A DNA stretch of 64,000 nucleotides from Ralstonia sp. SET104 (lineage in GTDB: Bacteria; Pseudomonadota; Gammaproteobacteria; Burkholderiales; Burkholderiaceae), in contig NZ_BHVX01000018.1 in NCBI RefSeq assembly GCF_003851545.1, positions 1 to 64,000 on the forward strand, in the 5' to 3' direction. This document shows positions 42,396 to 52,313 of this stretch, piece after piece. How positions within the stretch are numbered: position 1 is the first letter of the stretch; the number at the start of each line of letters is the position of its first letter. The notes beneath the pieces were generated by a model that made no database searches, was not told where the DNA came from, and worked only from the letters and a program-made list of their open reading frames with translations. A program made the translations under genes and the position numbers.

Positions 42396-43154
42396 TCAAA
42401 AGTTACAGAGCTTCAGCTGGAACGGGATATCCGCGTCGACTGGCTTGGGTCGCAGGTCGCCATCCTGCTGGGTGAAGCGCACCCAGAGCATGTACTTGTT
42501 GGCGCTGATCTCGGGAATGAACCCCAGCGCCGATTCATCGAGGCGCACCTGCATCAGCTGGTACACGCGGCCCGACAGCATTTGCTGATAGCCACCAGCA
42601 TTAGCAATCACCTTGCCACTCTGGCCTGATTCGCGCAACAGACGCAGCACGATCATCGTGGCGTCGCGCAGCGGCACCAGGGGCTGAGCCCATTTAATGA
42701 TGTCGGCGCGGCGGCGCTCGGCCGGGTGATGCTGCCACGCAAAATATGCCGGCAGATCAAACTCACACGTACCACCGGGGATGATGGCGCGGCTGCGGAT
42801 GCTCGTCAGCCACTCGTTATCGGCGATGAGCTGACCAGCCTTGCCGTGCGTAGCGGTGAGGTTGCCCGAAGCCGTTTCCAGCTCGCTGATGACGGCGTCG
42901 AGCGCGTCCTGGTCGATCTGCGGATTGGCGCGCAGCGCGTTGAGCGTTTGGCGCTGGCGATCGAGTTCTTTGAGCAGGTCGGATTTGAGGTCGGCGCGGC
43001 CGGCTACGTCGACCACCTCAAACAGCGTGGTCAGCGCCACATGGTGCTGCAGAGGGTGCTCCTGCACGAGAAAAAAATCCAGCCGCTCGAACAGGTCTTC
43101 GAGGCGCAGCAGCGTCCGAATGCGTTCGTTGAAGGGATATTCGTACAGGATCAA
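42396..43154 (-). CDS. zapD: Cell division protein ZapD
   Basis: 252 aa from TTG, starting (M)[28 protein letters not shown], which bundles FtsZ filaments. Further landmarks: [44 protein letters not shown] and [12 protein letters not shown]. The frame stays open for 24 more codons ([24 protein letters not shown]) up to a stop at 43229-43227 and has no ATG there. The 3' end of the group II intron falls inside this extension (about 43216), so the natural start may lie across the intron in the 5' exon. See findings. Confidence 0.9.
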   Translation of the reverse strand: MILYEYPFNERIRTLLRLEDLFERLDFFLVQEHPLQHHVALTTLFEVVDVAGRADLKSDLLKELDRQRQTLNALRANPQIDQDALDAVISELETASGNLTATHGKAGQLIADNEWLTSIRSRAIIPGGTCEFDLPAYFAWQHHPAERRRADIIKWAQPLVPLRDATMIVLRLLRESGQSGKVIANAGGYQQMLSGRVYQLMQVRLDESALGFIPEISANKYMLWVRFTQQDGDLRPKPVDADIPFQLKLCNF

Positions 43155-43305
43155 AACTTGGGTGCCCGTTTGGATGGCATTCGACTGGCGCGAAGCCCTT
43201 TTGGGCTGCGGGAGGGTAGGGACAGGTCATCACTGACCCATCCCCCCCTAAGAACCGTACGTGCGAGTTTCCCCGCATACGGCTCAAGCCGTTACAAAGC
43301 CCCGA

Positions 43306-45000
43306 TTATAGGGCCGGTTTCACAACATTGATACCGCTGGCATGCACTTGGGCATGGCAGTTCGGGTGCAGCAGCACGCGATTTCCTAGGGCGTCCGAGC
43401 CACCGTGTACACGGTACTCGATATGGTGGTCATGCCATCCCGTTTCCTTGGTCATCTTGCACTGACACAGCGCACACAAGCCCCGCTGGTCGACATACAG
43501 CCTGATCCACTGCTTCCGGTGCGACATGCTTTGCAGCAGTCGCCCCTGACGCAAGGACTCGCCATACATTTCCTGCGCTGGATCGAAGGGGTTGTAATCT
43601 CCCTTGATCTTCTTGTGGCGTTCGATGGGTGTCCTCGCGAGCGAGTACAACTCCATCCACCGCTTGCTGTCGCTGTCCGCGACCGTGGTTCCGAAAACCC
43701 AACCTCGTCCGTCCGCCGGGGGGAAATACTTCTTCCGTACCCATTCAGCGGATTTGTTTGGGTGGCGGCGCTTGGCCCATTGCCGCAGAGCCCAGAAAAT
43801 ATCGTGCTCTAGACGGTTGAACGTCGCCTTGGCTACCACGGGGCTGTGATATCGCGCCCAACCCCGTAGCATCGGGTTCAGCAATCGGATTAGATCCTCC
43901 TGCTTCACCGTTTTGTTGGCACTGATGACCTCCTTGACCTTGCGGTAGAACGTTTGCACATTCTTCCTGCTCGGCTTGATGAGCAGTTTTCCCGAGTACT
44001 TCCGGAAATTCCACCCGAGGAAGTCGAAGCCTTCCGCGATGTTGACGATCCGCGTTTTCTCCATGGAAAGGGACAGCCCTCGTACAGCGAGGAACTGCTC
44101 CACCCACGGTTTGATCTCGCTTTCCAGGACTTCCGGCGTACTACCGGTGATCACGAAATCATCCGCATATCGCACCACATTCACTTTCAGCTTCTTGGCC
44201 TTGACCACCCCCAGCTTCGCCTGTAGATGCGCGAGCAGTTGGCTTTCCAGACCATTCAACGCCACGTTCGCCAATGTCGGGGAAATGATGCCTCCCTGCG
44301 GCGTTCCAGCCTCGGTCGCCTGAAACTGGCCCTGAAATACCACGCCAGCCTTCAGCCACTTCCGCAAGATTGCTTTGTCCATCGGGACATTGCGCTCCAG
44401 CCAGTCGTGGCTGATATGGTCAAAACAGCCTTTGATATCCGCCTCCAGTACCCATTGGGACGAAGCCTTTTTGGACAAGGAGACGAATAGCTGTGACATG
44501 GCATCCGCAGTGGAGCGATTGATCCGGAACCCATACGAGTTCGGATCGCTAGTCCCTTCGGACACCGGTTCCAGCGCCAGCAGGTATAGGGCCTGCATGG
44601 CTCGATCCAACATGGTCGGAATGCCTAGTGGGCGCTCCTTCCCATTGGCCTTGGGGATATAGACCCGCCGCAACGGCAGGGGCCGATACCCTCGGCGTTT
44701 CAACCGCCCGATGGCTTTCCACCGGACTTCAGGCGAGTCCCACAGTTCGCGATCGACGCCTGCCGTTCGCTTGCCTTGGTTCTCCGTCACTCGTCTTACT
44801 GCCAGCGCTTTCGCGCTGAACGAGCGGGTCAAGGACCGTTGCAGGGCTTTCACCCGGCGCCAATCCCCTTCCTGTGTTGCCTTCGCAATTCGAATCTGCA
44901 TTGCCCGGACGTTTCGCTCGACTCGACGCCATTGAATGGTCGTCCAGCTTTGCGGTGCGCCGGAAAGCGCAGATTGATCTTCACAGATCAATTCTTCCAT
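43306..45000 (-). CDS. ltrA: Group II intron reverse transcriptase / maturase (LtrA-type) with HNH domain
   Basis: 564 aa, intact. RT domain: RRVYIPKANGKERPLGIPTMLDRAMQALYLLALEP, YGFRINRSTADA, LEADIKGCFDHI, AGTPQGGIISPTLANVALNGLE and the catalytic VRYADDFVITG (YADD at 278-281). Maturase X domain at about 340-460. C-terminal HNH nuclease: CALCQCKMTKETGWHDHHIEYRVHGGSDALGNRVLLHPNCHAQVH. AGGAGAG precedes the ATG. It promotes splicing and retrohoming of its host intron. Confidence 0.95.
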   Translation of the reverse strand: MEELICEDQSALSGAPQSWTTIQWRRVERNVRAMQIRIAKATQEGDWRRVKALQRSLTRSFSAKALAVRRVTENQGKRTAGVDRELWDSPEVRWKAIGRLKRRGYRPLPLRRVYIPKANGKERPLGIPTMLDRAMQALYLLALEPVSEGTSDPNSYGFRINRSTADAMSQLFVSLSKKASSQWVLEADIKGCFDHISHDWLERNVPMDKAILRKWLKAGVVFQGQFQATEAGTPQGGIISPTLANVALNGLESQLLAHLQAKLGVVKAKKLKVNVVRYADDFVITGSTPEVLESEIKPWVEQFLAVRGLSLSMEKTRIVNIAEGFDFLGWNFRKYSGKLLIKPSRKNVQTFYRKVKEVISANKTVKQEDLIRLLNPMLRGWARYHSPVVAKATFNRLEHDIFWALRQWAKRRHPNKSAEWVRKKYFPPADGRGWVFGTTVADSDSKRWMELYSLARTPIERHKKIKGDYNPFDPAQEMYGESLRQGRLLQSMSHRKQWIRLYVDQRGLCALCQCKMTKETGWHDHHIEYRVHGGSDALGNRVLLHPNCHAQVHASGINVVKPAL

Positions 45001-46010
45001 GCTGCTCTCCTATGTTGAGGACCTTCCCCGACAGCAAGAGACAACATGCCCTCTGAGGGACGAGTTGCCCCTCAAGGGAAGAAATTTCAATTCACGAGTT
45101 TCTGTCAGCCGTCTTGCGACGAAAGACCAGTTGGAAGTCTGCCCGCTTTCGCGTGGGGTGATGTTCCAACCCCTATCCGGACCATTACAGCCCAGCATTC
45201 GCTTTCTCCAACCTCCCATACCCGCACAGCCAACAGCGTTCCTTGCGGTTCGCCTGCCCGAGCCAACAGCACTCGGGCAGCCATACGGGCTTACCACGTT
45301 CCCTGCGCGTTACACGACTGGGTTAGGGCCTACCTCTTCACCGGCGGTTCGTTGACGACGTACCCCGAGCAGATACCGGGATAGCCAACCGCACACCATT
45401 TTGGTTAATGCCTAACAGCAGCTTTGGCACCTTAATGCTGACGGTGTTTATCAGTAGTTCACTTACATTGCCCAGATACCAGCCAGCCTAGCTCCTTGAC
45501 CCCGTTGCTGCTCAGAGTCTCTGTCGTTCCGCCTCGCGGCGGGATGACACCCTTGCGGGGGCTACATTGTCAGGAGAGCTTCAGACCCCACCGTTACCAG
45601 TGGCGCATGTCTCCCTAGGCTACTGTCAGTCGTATGACAGGTTCACTATCGGTGGTCCCGTGTGGGATTGAACCGATTGAACAATAACGCACAGAGCTGG
45701 CGCTCGTGCTTCCATGGCGACTCCTGGCCCGCGGGCCAGGAATTGCAAACATTCATCCCGCTTGGTTAGCGGAGATGAAGCCGCTAACGTGGCGGAACCC
45801 AATGGTGATTGGGTTATTGCAATGCGGATGCCTGGACAAAAGTCCGGCCTCCGTCTTCATTTGTATGGCTTGGGTCCATACGGCCAATTGGCAGCGTTGC
45901 ATCCGCTGCGAGATGGGTCCGAGAAACGCCGACAAGGAGACCAACCTCCCATGACGTTTACACGGTCCAACCCGTAACGTGGGTCATTCGGACACGAGCA
46001 TCGTGTCGCA
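45001..46010 (-). ncRNA. Structured 5' region of the group II intron (domains I to IV)
   Basis: About 1 kb ahead of the ORF. On the minus strand it is rich in perfect hairpins, for example CACGA/TCGTG close to the 5' end, AACCCAAT/ATTGGGTT, GTTAGCGG/CCGCTAAC and CCTGGCCC/GGGCCAGG, then the segment with EBS1. The open frames within are not protein-like. It is longer than the 5' part of compact bacterial introns. Confidence 0.75.
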
Positions 46011-46084
46011 CATCTGCCCGCATTCTATGCGAGACCCTCGTTCATCACAATGCAAAGGGCTGTGGCGATCGCTTTCAGGCCGTT

Positions 46085-46699
46085 TCAGTTCGACCGGTAG
46101 GTTGGGTCCAGACGGTCGATCTGCGGCAGGAGGTCGGCTAGCGTGCCACTGTTGTCGATGACGTCGTCAGCGGCGGCCAGCCGGGCTTCGCGTGAAGCTT
46201 GGCGCGCGATGATGGCTTCCACTTGTGCGCGTGGCAGGCCGTTGCGAGCCATCACGCGGGCGATCTGCGTCTGAACCGGGCAGTCGATTACCAGGATGCG
46301 GTCAACCAGCTTGCGCCAGCTCTGATGCCCGGCGAGGGATTCCACCAACAGGGGGACGACGTAGACGAGATACGGATGCGCGCCCGACGCCTGCGCGGCG
46401 GCGCCGCGCGACAGCGCGATCTCGCGAATGAGCGGATGCGTGATTTGCTCCAGCCGCGTTTTGGCAGTGGCATCGGAGAAAGCAAGGGCGCGCATGGCAT
46501 CGCGATCCATGGCGCCATCGGCACGCAGGATGCCGGCGCCGAAGGTTTCGACCAGCCTGGGGATGGCGGCGCCGCCCGGCGCGGTGATTTCGTGGGCGAT
46601 GGCATCGGTGTCGACAATTGCGGCACCGCGCTCGGCGAGTCGGTCCGCCACGTAGCTTTTGCCGCTGCCGATGCCGCCGGTCAGACCGATTACGCGCAT
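46085..46699 (-). CDS. coaE: Dephospho-CoA kinase CoaE
   Basis: 204 aa. Last step of CoA synthesis, phosphorylating the ribose 3'-OH of dephospho-CoA. P-loop [50 protein letters not shown] and [21 protein letters not shown] at 46699 chosen (MRVIGLTGG). The gene is complete; the group II intron begins 74 bp after its stop. Upstream neighbour pilD. Confidence 0.95.
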   Translation of the reverse strand: MRVIGLTGGIGSGKSYVADRLAERGAAIVDTDAIAHEITAPGGAAIPRLVETFGAGILRADGAMDRDAMRALAFSDATAKTRLEQITHPLIREIALSRGAAAQASGAHPYLVYVVPLLVESLAGHQSWRKLVDRILVIDCPVQTQIARVMARNGLPRAQVEAIIARQASREARLAAADDVIDNSGTLADLLPQIDRLDPTYRSN

Positions 46700-46712
46700 G
46701 CTGGCAACGCCT

Positions 46713-47594
46713 TTACGGCGCAAGCAGGGGGCCAAGCCCCGTCATCATGATCAACTGTGGACCAGCCAGCAGCGCGATGACGCCGGCGCCGGCAATAAAC
46801 GGCCCGAACGAAAACGGCGATTCACTCTTCGCGCCGCGTGCAATGCGCACGAGCCCGAACACCAGCCCGACCACCGACGACAGCAGCACCAGCAACGGCA
46901 GTGCTTGCCAGCCGAACCATGCGCCGAGCGCGGCCATCAGCTTGAAGTCGCCGTAGCCCATACCTTCGCGGCCGCGCAGCAGCTTGTAGGCCCAGTAGAT
47001 CGACCACAGGAAGAGGTAGCCCGCCATCGCGCCGATCACCGCGTCGTGCAAGTGCGTGAACATGCCGAACAAGTTTACGCCCAGCCCGAGCCACAGTAGC
47101 GGCTGGGTGATGGCGTCGGGCAGCAGTTGCGTATCGGCGTCGATCATCGTGCCTGCGATCAGGAACCACAGCAGCACTGCCGAGGCCACGGCTACCCACG
47201 TCGGGCCGAAGTGCCACAGGCAAGCCGCAGTCAACAGGCCCGTCACCAGTTCCACCGCCGGGTAGCGCCACGAGATCGACGTTTTGCAGGCACTGCACCG
47301 GCCGCGCAGCGCAAGCCAGCTCAACACGGGGATATTTTCGATCGCTTTGATCTGATGGCCGCACGACGGGCACGCCGAGCGCGGCACGACCAGGTTGTAT
47401 GCGTCGGGGTGGGGCAGCGGTTCTTCGCGCAGCTCGGCGATGTAGTTGGCTTCCTCGCGCTCGATCATGCGCGGCAGGCGGTGAATCACCACGTTGAGGA
47501 AGCTGCCGACGAGCAGGCCAACCAGTCCGCCTATCGCAATGACAAACCACGCTGGCAGCTGCGCCAGCGTGGGAATGACGAACAACTCGGGCAT
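46713..47594 (-). CDS. pilD: Type IV prepilin peptidase / N-methyltransferase PilD
   Basis: 293 aa inner-membrane aspartic protease that cleaves and N-methylates prepilins. N-terminal [19 protein letters not shown]; cytoplasmic zinc loop with CPSCGHQ and CSACKTS; catalytic Asp in ADTQLLPD and in [14 protein letters not shown] (GxGD). About eight membrane segments. It overlaps pilC by 1 nt and precedes coaE by 13 bp. Confidence 0.95.
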   Translation of the reverse strand: MPELFVIPTLAQLPAWFVIAIGGLVGLLVGSFLNVVIHRLPRMIEREEANYIAELREEPLPHPDAYNLVVPRSACPSCGHQIKAIENIPVLSWLALRGRCSACKTSISWRYPAVELVTGLLTAACLWHFGPTWVAVASAVLLWFLIAGTMIDADTQLLPDAITQPLLWLGLGVNLFGMFTHLHDAVIGAMAGYLFLWSIYWAYKLLRGREGMGYGDFKLMAALGAWFGWQALPLLVLLSSVVGLVFGLVRIARGAKSESPFSFGPFIAGAGVIALLAGPQLIMMTGLGPLLAP

Positions 47595-48859
47595 CAGACC
47601 ACCTGACCCAGCTTGAAGATTGGCAGATACATCGCCACCACCATGCCACCAATCAGCACGCCAAGAATCACGATGATGAGGGGCTCGATCAGCGTCGAGA
47701 TGTTGGCCACGGCGTCATCGACCTCCTGCTCATAGAACTCGGCCACCTTCAGCAGCATGTTGTCCAAGGCACCGGATTCTTCACCGATCTGCGTCATCTG
47801 CAGGACCATGTTGTCGAACACGTGAGTGGCCTGCATGGCATTGGTCAGGCTGGTACCGATGCGCACGGATTGCTGGATATCCAGAGTGGCATCGTGATAG
47901 ACCCAGTTGCCGGCCGCACCCGCCACCGATTCCATCGATTCCACCAGCGGCGTGCCGGCCGCAAACATGGTGGCCAGCGTGCGCGTCCAGCGGGCGATGG
48001 TTGCCTTGCGGATGATGCTGCCGAAGATCGGCATCCGCAGGATCCATCGGTGCGTAGAGCGTTGCACGTTCTCCGAACGCTTGAACGCCCGGATGAAGAG
48101 CGTGATGCCAATGATGGGGGCGAAGACGATGATGTACCACCACTGTACAAAAAAATCGGAGATGCTCATCACGACCAGCGTCGGGGCCGGGAGCGTGGCG
48201 CCAAAGCTGGAGAACACGCTCTTGAACGACGGCACCACGAAAATCATCAGCACCACCGTCACTAGAAAGGCCACCGTCAGCACCGAGATCGGGTAGATCA
48301 TGGCCGACTTGATCTGCGCCTTCAGCGCGATCGACTTCTCCATGTAAAGCGACAGGCGCTCGAGCAGCGCATCGAGAATACCGCCCTGTTCGCCGGCGTC
48401 GATCAGGTTGCAGTACAGCGTGTCGAAGTATTTCGGCTGGCGACGGAACGCGGCCGCCATGCTGCTGCCCGACTCGATGTCGACTCGGATTTCTGTCAGC
48501 AGTTGCGTGAAGTTCGGGTTGGCGTGGCCTTTCGCGATGATGTCGATCGACTGCAGCAGCGGCACGCCGGCCTTCAACATGGTCGAGAGCTGGCGCGTGA
48601 AGTACGCCACGTCCTTTTGCGTGATCTTCTTGCCGCGGGCGGCACGGCGGCGCTTGGACTTGGTGATCGACAGGCCTTGCTTGCGCAGAATGGCATTCAC
48701 CTCGGTGATGCTCTCGGCGCGCATCTCGCCCTTGAAGATCTTGCCTTTGCGGTCCTTGCCTTCCCACTCGAAGATGTACTGCGTGGGTGCCTTCTGGCTG
48801 GCGGTCTTACGCGCCGGCGCGGCGGCCGCGCGGTTTGCGGCAGGTGCTCGTGTGGCCAT
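47594..48859 (-). CDS. pilC: Type IV pilus inner-membrane platform protein PilC
   Basis: 421 aa. The N-terminus is Ala-rich (RAPAANRAAAAPARKTASQK), then two GspF / T2SSF repeats: VAYFTRQLSTMLKAGVPLLQSIDIIAKG and IARWTRTLATMFAAGTPLVESMESVAGAAGN, with three long membrane segments. It connects the motor ATPase PilB to pilus assembly. Located 44 bp after pilB. Confidence 0.94.
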   Translation of the reverse strand: MATRAPAANRAAAAPARKTASQKAPTQYIFEWEGKDRKGKIFKGEMRAESITEVNAILRKQGLSITKSKRRRAARGKKITQKDVAYFTRQLSTMLKAGVPLLQSIDIIAKGHANPNFTQLLTEIRVDIESGSSMAAAFRRQPKYFDTLYCNLIDAGEQGGILDALLERLSLYMEKSIALKAQIKSAMIYPISVLTVAFLVTVVLMIFVVPSFKSVFSSFGATLPAPTLVVMSISDFFVQWWYIIVFAPIIGITLFIRAFKRSENVQRSTHRWILRMPIFGSIIRKATIARWTRTLATMFAAGTPLVESMESVAGAAGNWVYHDATLDIQQSVRIGTSLTNAMQATHVFDNMVLQMTQIGEESGALDNMLLKVAEFYEQEVDDAVANISTLIEPLIIVILGVLIGGMVVAMYLPIFKLGQVV

Positions 48860-48903
48860 GGTTGGTTCCTACCCCCCGGTATGGGAACGATTGATCGAGA
48901 AGG

Positions 48904-50631
48904 TTATTGGTTCGTTGTGGCCAGAACTTCCTCAAGGGAAGTCAGCCCCTGCTTCACTTTCCGCAAGCCCGACTCGCGCAGTGACAACACGCCGTCTTTG
49001 CGCGCTTGCTCGGCAATCTGCAGCGCCGTGCCGTGCGTGAGGATGATTTCCTGGATCGCCTCAGTGATTGGCATGACCTGGTAAATACCAGCCCGGCCCT
49101 TGTAGCCGCTGCCGTTGCAGGTCTCGCAGCCGACCGGGTGATACGGCTGCCACGAGCCGTCGAGATCGGCCTCGGTGAAGCCTGCGTCAAGCAGGGTTTC
49201 CTTGGGCAGCGGGCCCGGCTTCTTGCATTCCTTGCACAACCGGCGCGCCAGACGCTGCGCCGTAATCATCAGCACCGACGACGCGATGTTGAACGGCGCC
49301 ACGCCCATGTTCATCAGGCGTGTCAACGTGGTCGGCGCATCGTTGGTGTGCAGCGTGGAGAACACCAGGTGGCCGGTCTGCGCGGCCTTGATGGAAATGT
49401 CCGCCGTTTCCAGATCCCGGATTTCACCCACCATGATGATGTCCGGATCCTGCCGCAGGAATGACTTGAGCGCCGCGGCGAAAGTCAGCCCTGCCTTGTC
49501 GTTCACGTTGACCTGGTTGATGCCGGGCAACTGGATTTCCGCCGGGTCTTCGGCCGTGGAAATATTGATATCGCCCTGGTTCAGCTTGTTCAGGAAGGTG
49601 TACAGCGACACCGTTTTGCCCGAACCGGTCGGGCCGGTCACCAGCACCATGCCGTATGGCCGTTTGATCACGTCGAGCAGCAACTGCTTTTGCTCGGGCT
49701 CGTAGCCGAGCTGATCGATGTCGAGCCGCTCGGTGGACGACTCCAGAATCCGGATCACGATCTTCTCGCCGAACAGCGTCGGCAGCGTCGACACCCGGAA
49801 GTCGATGGCGCGCTCGATCGTCTCTTTGTTGTCTTTGTCTTTCCGGTCTTTCGGGACGGTGATGAGCAGCTTCATGCGGCCGTCCTGCGGCACGCGCTTT
49901 TCCGAGATGTCCAGGCGCGAGAGCACCTTGATGCGGGTGGCGATCTTGTCGCGGATATCCAGCGGTGGTTGCGCGACCTGCGCCAGGATGCCGTCGATGC
50001 GAAAGCGCACGCGGTAAAACGTTTCAAATGGCTCGAAATGCAAGTCCGACGCGCCGCGCAGCAGGGCTTCGGTAAAGAGCTTCTGCAGGAAGCGCACCAC
50101 GGGGGCATCGTCGATGCCGTCGGCGGTGGTACGGCGCGCGGCGGCGGCGGCGCCTGCGTCGTACTCGATTTGCGCCGCCTCCTGCTTGGGGAAGAGCGAC
50201 TTGATCTCGGCCGGCGCCTCGTTGGCGAGGCTCAGTTGGCGTACCAGCTTGTCGTGCTCGACGATGACCGTTTCGATCGCCACGTTCATTTTCTGACGCA
50301 GCTCGTCGATCGGCTTCGGGTCGCTCGGGTCGGACGTGGCGAGGATCAAGCGGTTGTCGCGGCGGCCCAGTGGCAGCAGGCGTAACTGGGCGAAATGCTT
50401 GTTGGCCGACAGCACGGCCGGCACGGTGTCGAGCTTGTACTGGGCCAGGTCCAGCAGCGGCATCTGGTATTTGCCGGCCACGAACACGGCCAGATCGTGC
50501 GCACTCATGATCCCGCTGCCCACCAATTCGTCGATCAGCTGCGTGCGTTTTTCACGCGCGCTCTGTTCGAGCTGGGTGAGTAACGTCGGCGCGATCCGCC
50601 GGCTCTGCGCTAGAGCGAGTCCGAGTGTCAT
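48904..50631 (-). CDS. pilB: Type IV pilus extension ATPase PilB
   Basis: 575 aa. GspE-like N-terminal domain (about 1-150), then the secretion ATPase: Walker A TGPTGSGKTVSLYTFLNKL, Asp box STAEDPAEIQLPGINQVNVN, Walker B RQDPDIIMVGEIRDLETADI, His box TGHLVFSTLHTNDAPTTL, and the zinc tetracysteine CKECKKPG / CETCNGSGYKGR. It powers pilin polymerisation. First gene of the pilBCD-coaE-zapD-yacG operon. Confidence 0.95.
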   Translation of the reverse strand: MTLGLALAQSRRIAPTLLTQLEQSAREKRTQLIDELVGSGIMSAHDLAVFVAGKYQMPLLDLAQYKLDTVPAVLSANKHFAQLRLLPLGRRDNRLILATSDPSDPKPIDELRQKMNVAIETVIVEHDKLVRQLSLANEAPAEIKSLFPKQEAAQIEYDAGAAAAARRTTADGIDDAPVVRFLQKLFTEALLRGASDLHFEPFETFYRVRFRIDGILAQVAQPPLDIRDKIATRIKVLSRLDISEKRVPQDGRMKLLITVPKDRKDKDNKETIERAIDFRVSTLPTLFGEKIVIRILESSTERLDIDQLGYEPEQKQLLLDVIKRPYGMVLVTGPTGSGKTVSLYTFLNKLNQGDINISTAEDPAEIQLPGINQVNVNDKAGLTFAAALKSFLRQDPDIIMVGEIRDLETADISIKAAQTGHLVFSTLHTNDAPTTLTRLMNMGVAPFNIASSVLMITAQRLARRLCKECKKPGPLPKETLLDAGFTEADLDGSWQPYHPVGCETCNGSGYKGRAGIYQVMPITEAIQEIILTHGTALQIAEQARKDGVLSLRESGLRKVKQGLTSLEEVLATTNQ

Positions 50632-50890
50632 GTGTCCGTCTGACTGACCATTTCAGCGCGCGCCTGGCCCCACCGCCTCCAGCGTGCGCCCGCCCCCCGA
50701 GGCGAGTTGTTTTATGTTTTGCAGCCGGTACCCCACCCATTCGTGGGGGGTGGTGCCCGGAACCGGGGCAGTTTGCCGACCGTCCCTGCATTTGTAAAGC
50801 GCACATCGGAATCCAGCAACGCGCAGCTTGCATTTGTGCCACATCGGCAGAAAACCGCCTCAACTGAAGCCCTCGACCTTGAGTGTGGCC
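50632..50890. other. Intergenic region upstream of pilB
   Basis: About 260 bp with a GC-rich imperfect hairpin near 50727-50760 (ACCCCACCC facing GGGGGGTGGT). It could act as the terminator of the CNNM gene that ends at 50891 or as part of the pilB leader. No gene. Confidence 0.3.
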
Positions 50891-52165
50891 TCAACTGCGC
50901 TTGGCCTGTCTCGGCTGATGCAGCCGCACCGTACGGATCGATTGGCTGTCCATCTGCACAATATCGAGCACGCATCCTGCAATCTTCACGCTGACCGTCG
51001 CTTCGGGAATCTCTTCCAACACTTCCAGTACGAGCCCGTTGAGCGTTTTCGGGCCGTCGGTTGGCAGACTCAGGCCCAGGCGCCGGTTCAGATCGCGCAG
51101 CGACATCCCCGCATCCGCAAGATAAGTGCCTTCCTTGTTCCAGGCCTGCTTGCCGGCATGGGGCAGCGTGGTGGTGAATTCGCCGATCATCTCTTCGATG
51201 ATGTCTTCGAGCGTCACCAGCCCCAGCATGTCGCCGTATTCATTGACGATCAGGCCGATGCGGCGGCGGTTCTCCTGGAAATACTGTAGTTGGCGGAAGA
51301 CGGGGGTGCCGCTCGGCACGAAATACGGTTCGGCCAGCAGGTTGCGGAAATCGTCGTGCGTGAGTTCGGTGTGCCCCAGCAGCGACAACGCTTTGCGCAC
51401 GTGCAAAATGCCGATCACCTGGTCGCTGTCCAGCTCGAATACAGGCAGCTTGTTGTGATAGCAGGTCTCCAACTGCTGGATGACCTCTTCGATCGGACGC
51501 GACAGATCGAGCGATTCCACCCGCGCGCGCGGCGTCATCACATCGTCCACGGTGATGGCGTCGAGGTCGAACAGATTGAGCAGGATGCTGCGGTGTTTAT
51601 GCGGGATGAAGTTGCCGGACTCCAGCACCAGCGTGCGCAGCTCCTCGGTGGACATCCGTTGCTCAGGCGCCTTGCGCGTGTTGATGCGCACCAGCCGCAG
51701 CACGCCCATGGCAAAGGCGTTGACCACCGCCACCAGCGGCGTCGAGATCTTCAACAACGGCCCGATGATGAAGCTGGCCGGAAACGCCACGCGTTCAGGG
51801 TAAGTCGCACCCACGATCTTCGGGGCGATCTCGGCAAACACGATGATGAGAAACGCGACAATGGCCGTGGCAATGGACAGCGTGGTGCCGTTGTTGCCGA
51901 AGTAGTGGATCGCCAGGGTAGTGATCAGCACCGGCACGGCGGTGTTGATCAGGTTGTTGCCGATCAGGATAAGCGAGAGCAGTTTGTCGGTCTGGCCGAG
52001 CAGTTGCTGCGTATTGCGCGCGCCCGAGACGTTGGACTTGGCAAGATGGCGCAGGCGATGGCGGTTGAGCGCCATCATCGCGGTTTCAGAAATCGAGAAG
52101 AAGGCGGAGCAGCACAGCAGCAGCGCAACGGCGCCGATTTGTGCCCAGAGCGGCCAAGAGTCCAA
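50891..52165 (-). CDS. CorC/CNNM-type membrane protein with CBS domains
   Basis: 424 aa. DUF21 / CNNM membrane domain at about 1-180 (LLLCCSAFFSISETAMMALNRHRLRHLA), two CBS domains at about 200-330 (VMTPRARVESLDLSRPIEEVIQQ; VLHVRKALSLLG region), and a C-terminal CorC_HlyC domain with IVNEYGDMLGLVTLEDIIEEMIGE. The family takes part in Mg2+/Co2+ efflux or homeostasis. Start MDSWPLWAQIGA. It stands upstream of, and in the same direction as, pilB. Confidence 0.9.
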   Translation of the reverse strand: MDSWPLWAQIGAVALLLCCSAFFSISETAMMALNRHRLRHLAKSNVSGARNTQQLLGQTDKLLSLILIGNNLINTAVPVLITTLAIHYFGNNGTTLSIATAIVAFLIIVFAEIAPKIVGATYPERVAFPASFIIGPLLKISTPLVAVVNAFAMGVLRLVRINTRKAPEQRMSTEELRTLVLESGNFIPHKHRSILLNLFDLDAITVDDVMTPRARVESLDLSRPIEEVIQQLETCYHNKLPVFELDSDQVIGILHVRKALSLLGHTELTHDDFRNLLAEPYFVPSGTPVFRQLQYFQENRRRIGLIVNEYGDMLGLVTLEDIIEEMIGEFTTTLPHAGKQAWNKEGTYLADAGMSLRDLNRRLGLSLPTDGPKTLNGLVLEVLEEIPEATVSVKIAGCVLDIVQMDSQSIRTVRLHQPRQAKRS

Positions 52166-52313
52166 GGCGGGAGAGGAAGGGCGGCGAAGTGCCCACTATA
52201 ACAGAGGGGTTTGTTGCTTCTGCGCCGGCGCGGGCGCCGATGGTGCCCGAGGTGGTGTCGCTTTTCGCGCCTCAGTGAGCCTCCGGATTTACCCTAGACC
52301 CCTTGTCACCCAT

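Larger units (their letters stand above)
43216..46011 (-). mobile_element. Complete group II intron with maturase/HNH ORF
   Basis: About 2.8 kb on the minus strand. The 5' end reads GTGCGACACG, the group II consensus. The 3' end has a textbook 34-nt domain V (43252-43285: GAGCCGTATGCG...ACGGTTC), then a domain VI hairpin (GGGTCA-GTGA-TGACC) and ends near CCCTAC. The last six exon bases, GCAGAT, are exactly complementary to ATCTGC at 45374-45369 inside the structured 5' region, a fit for IBS1/EBS1. The ORF lies in domain IV. Inserted between coaE and zapD, in sense orientation. The 3' boundary is uncertain by 1-2 nt. Confidence 0.9.

Noticed and set aside
45689-45692. GTGCG at 45692 (minus) as the intron 5' end
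   Set aside because: The exon bases next to it (CAGCTCT) have no clear EBS1 partner, while the 46011 site has an exact 6-nt match; kept only as an alternative.
45010-45954. Small open frames in the intron 5' region
   Set aside because: They lie in structured intron RNA, overlap on both strands and show no protein-like pattern.
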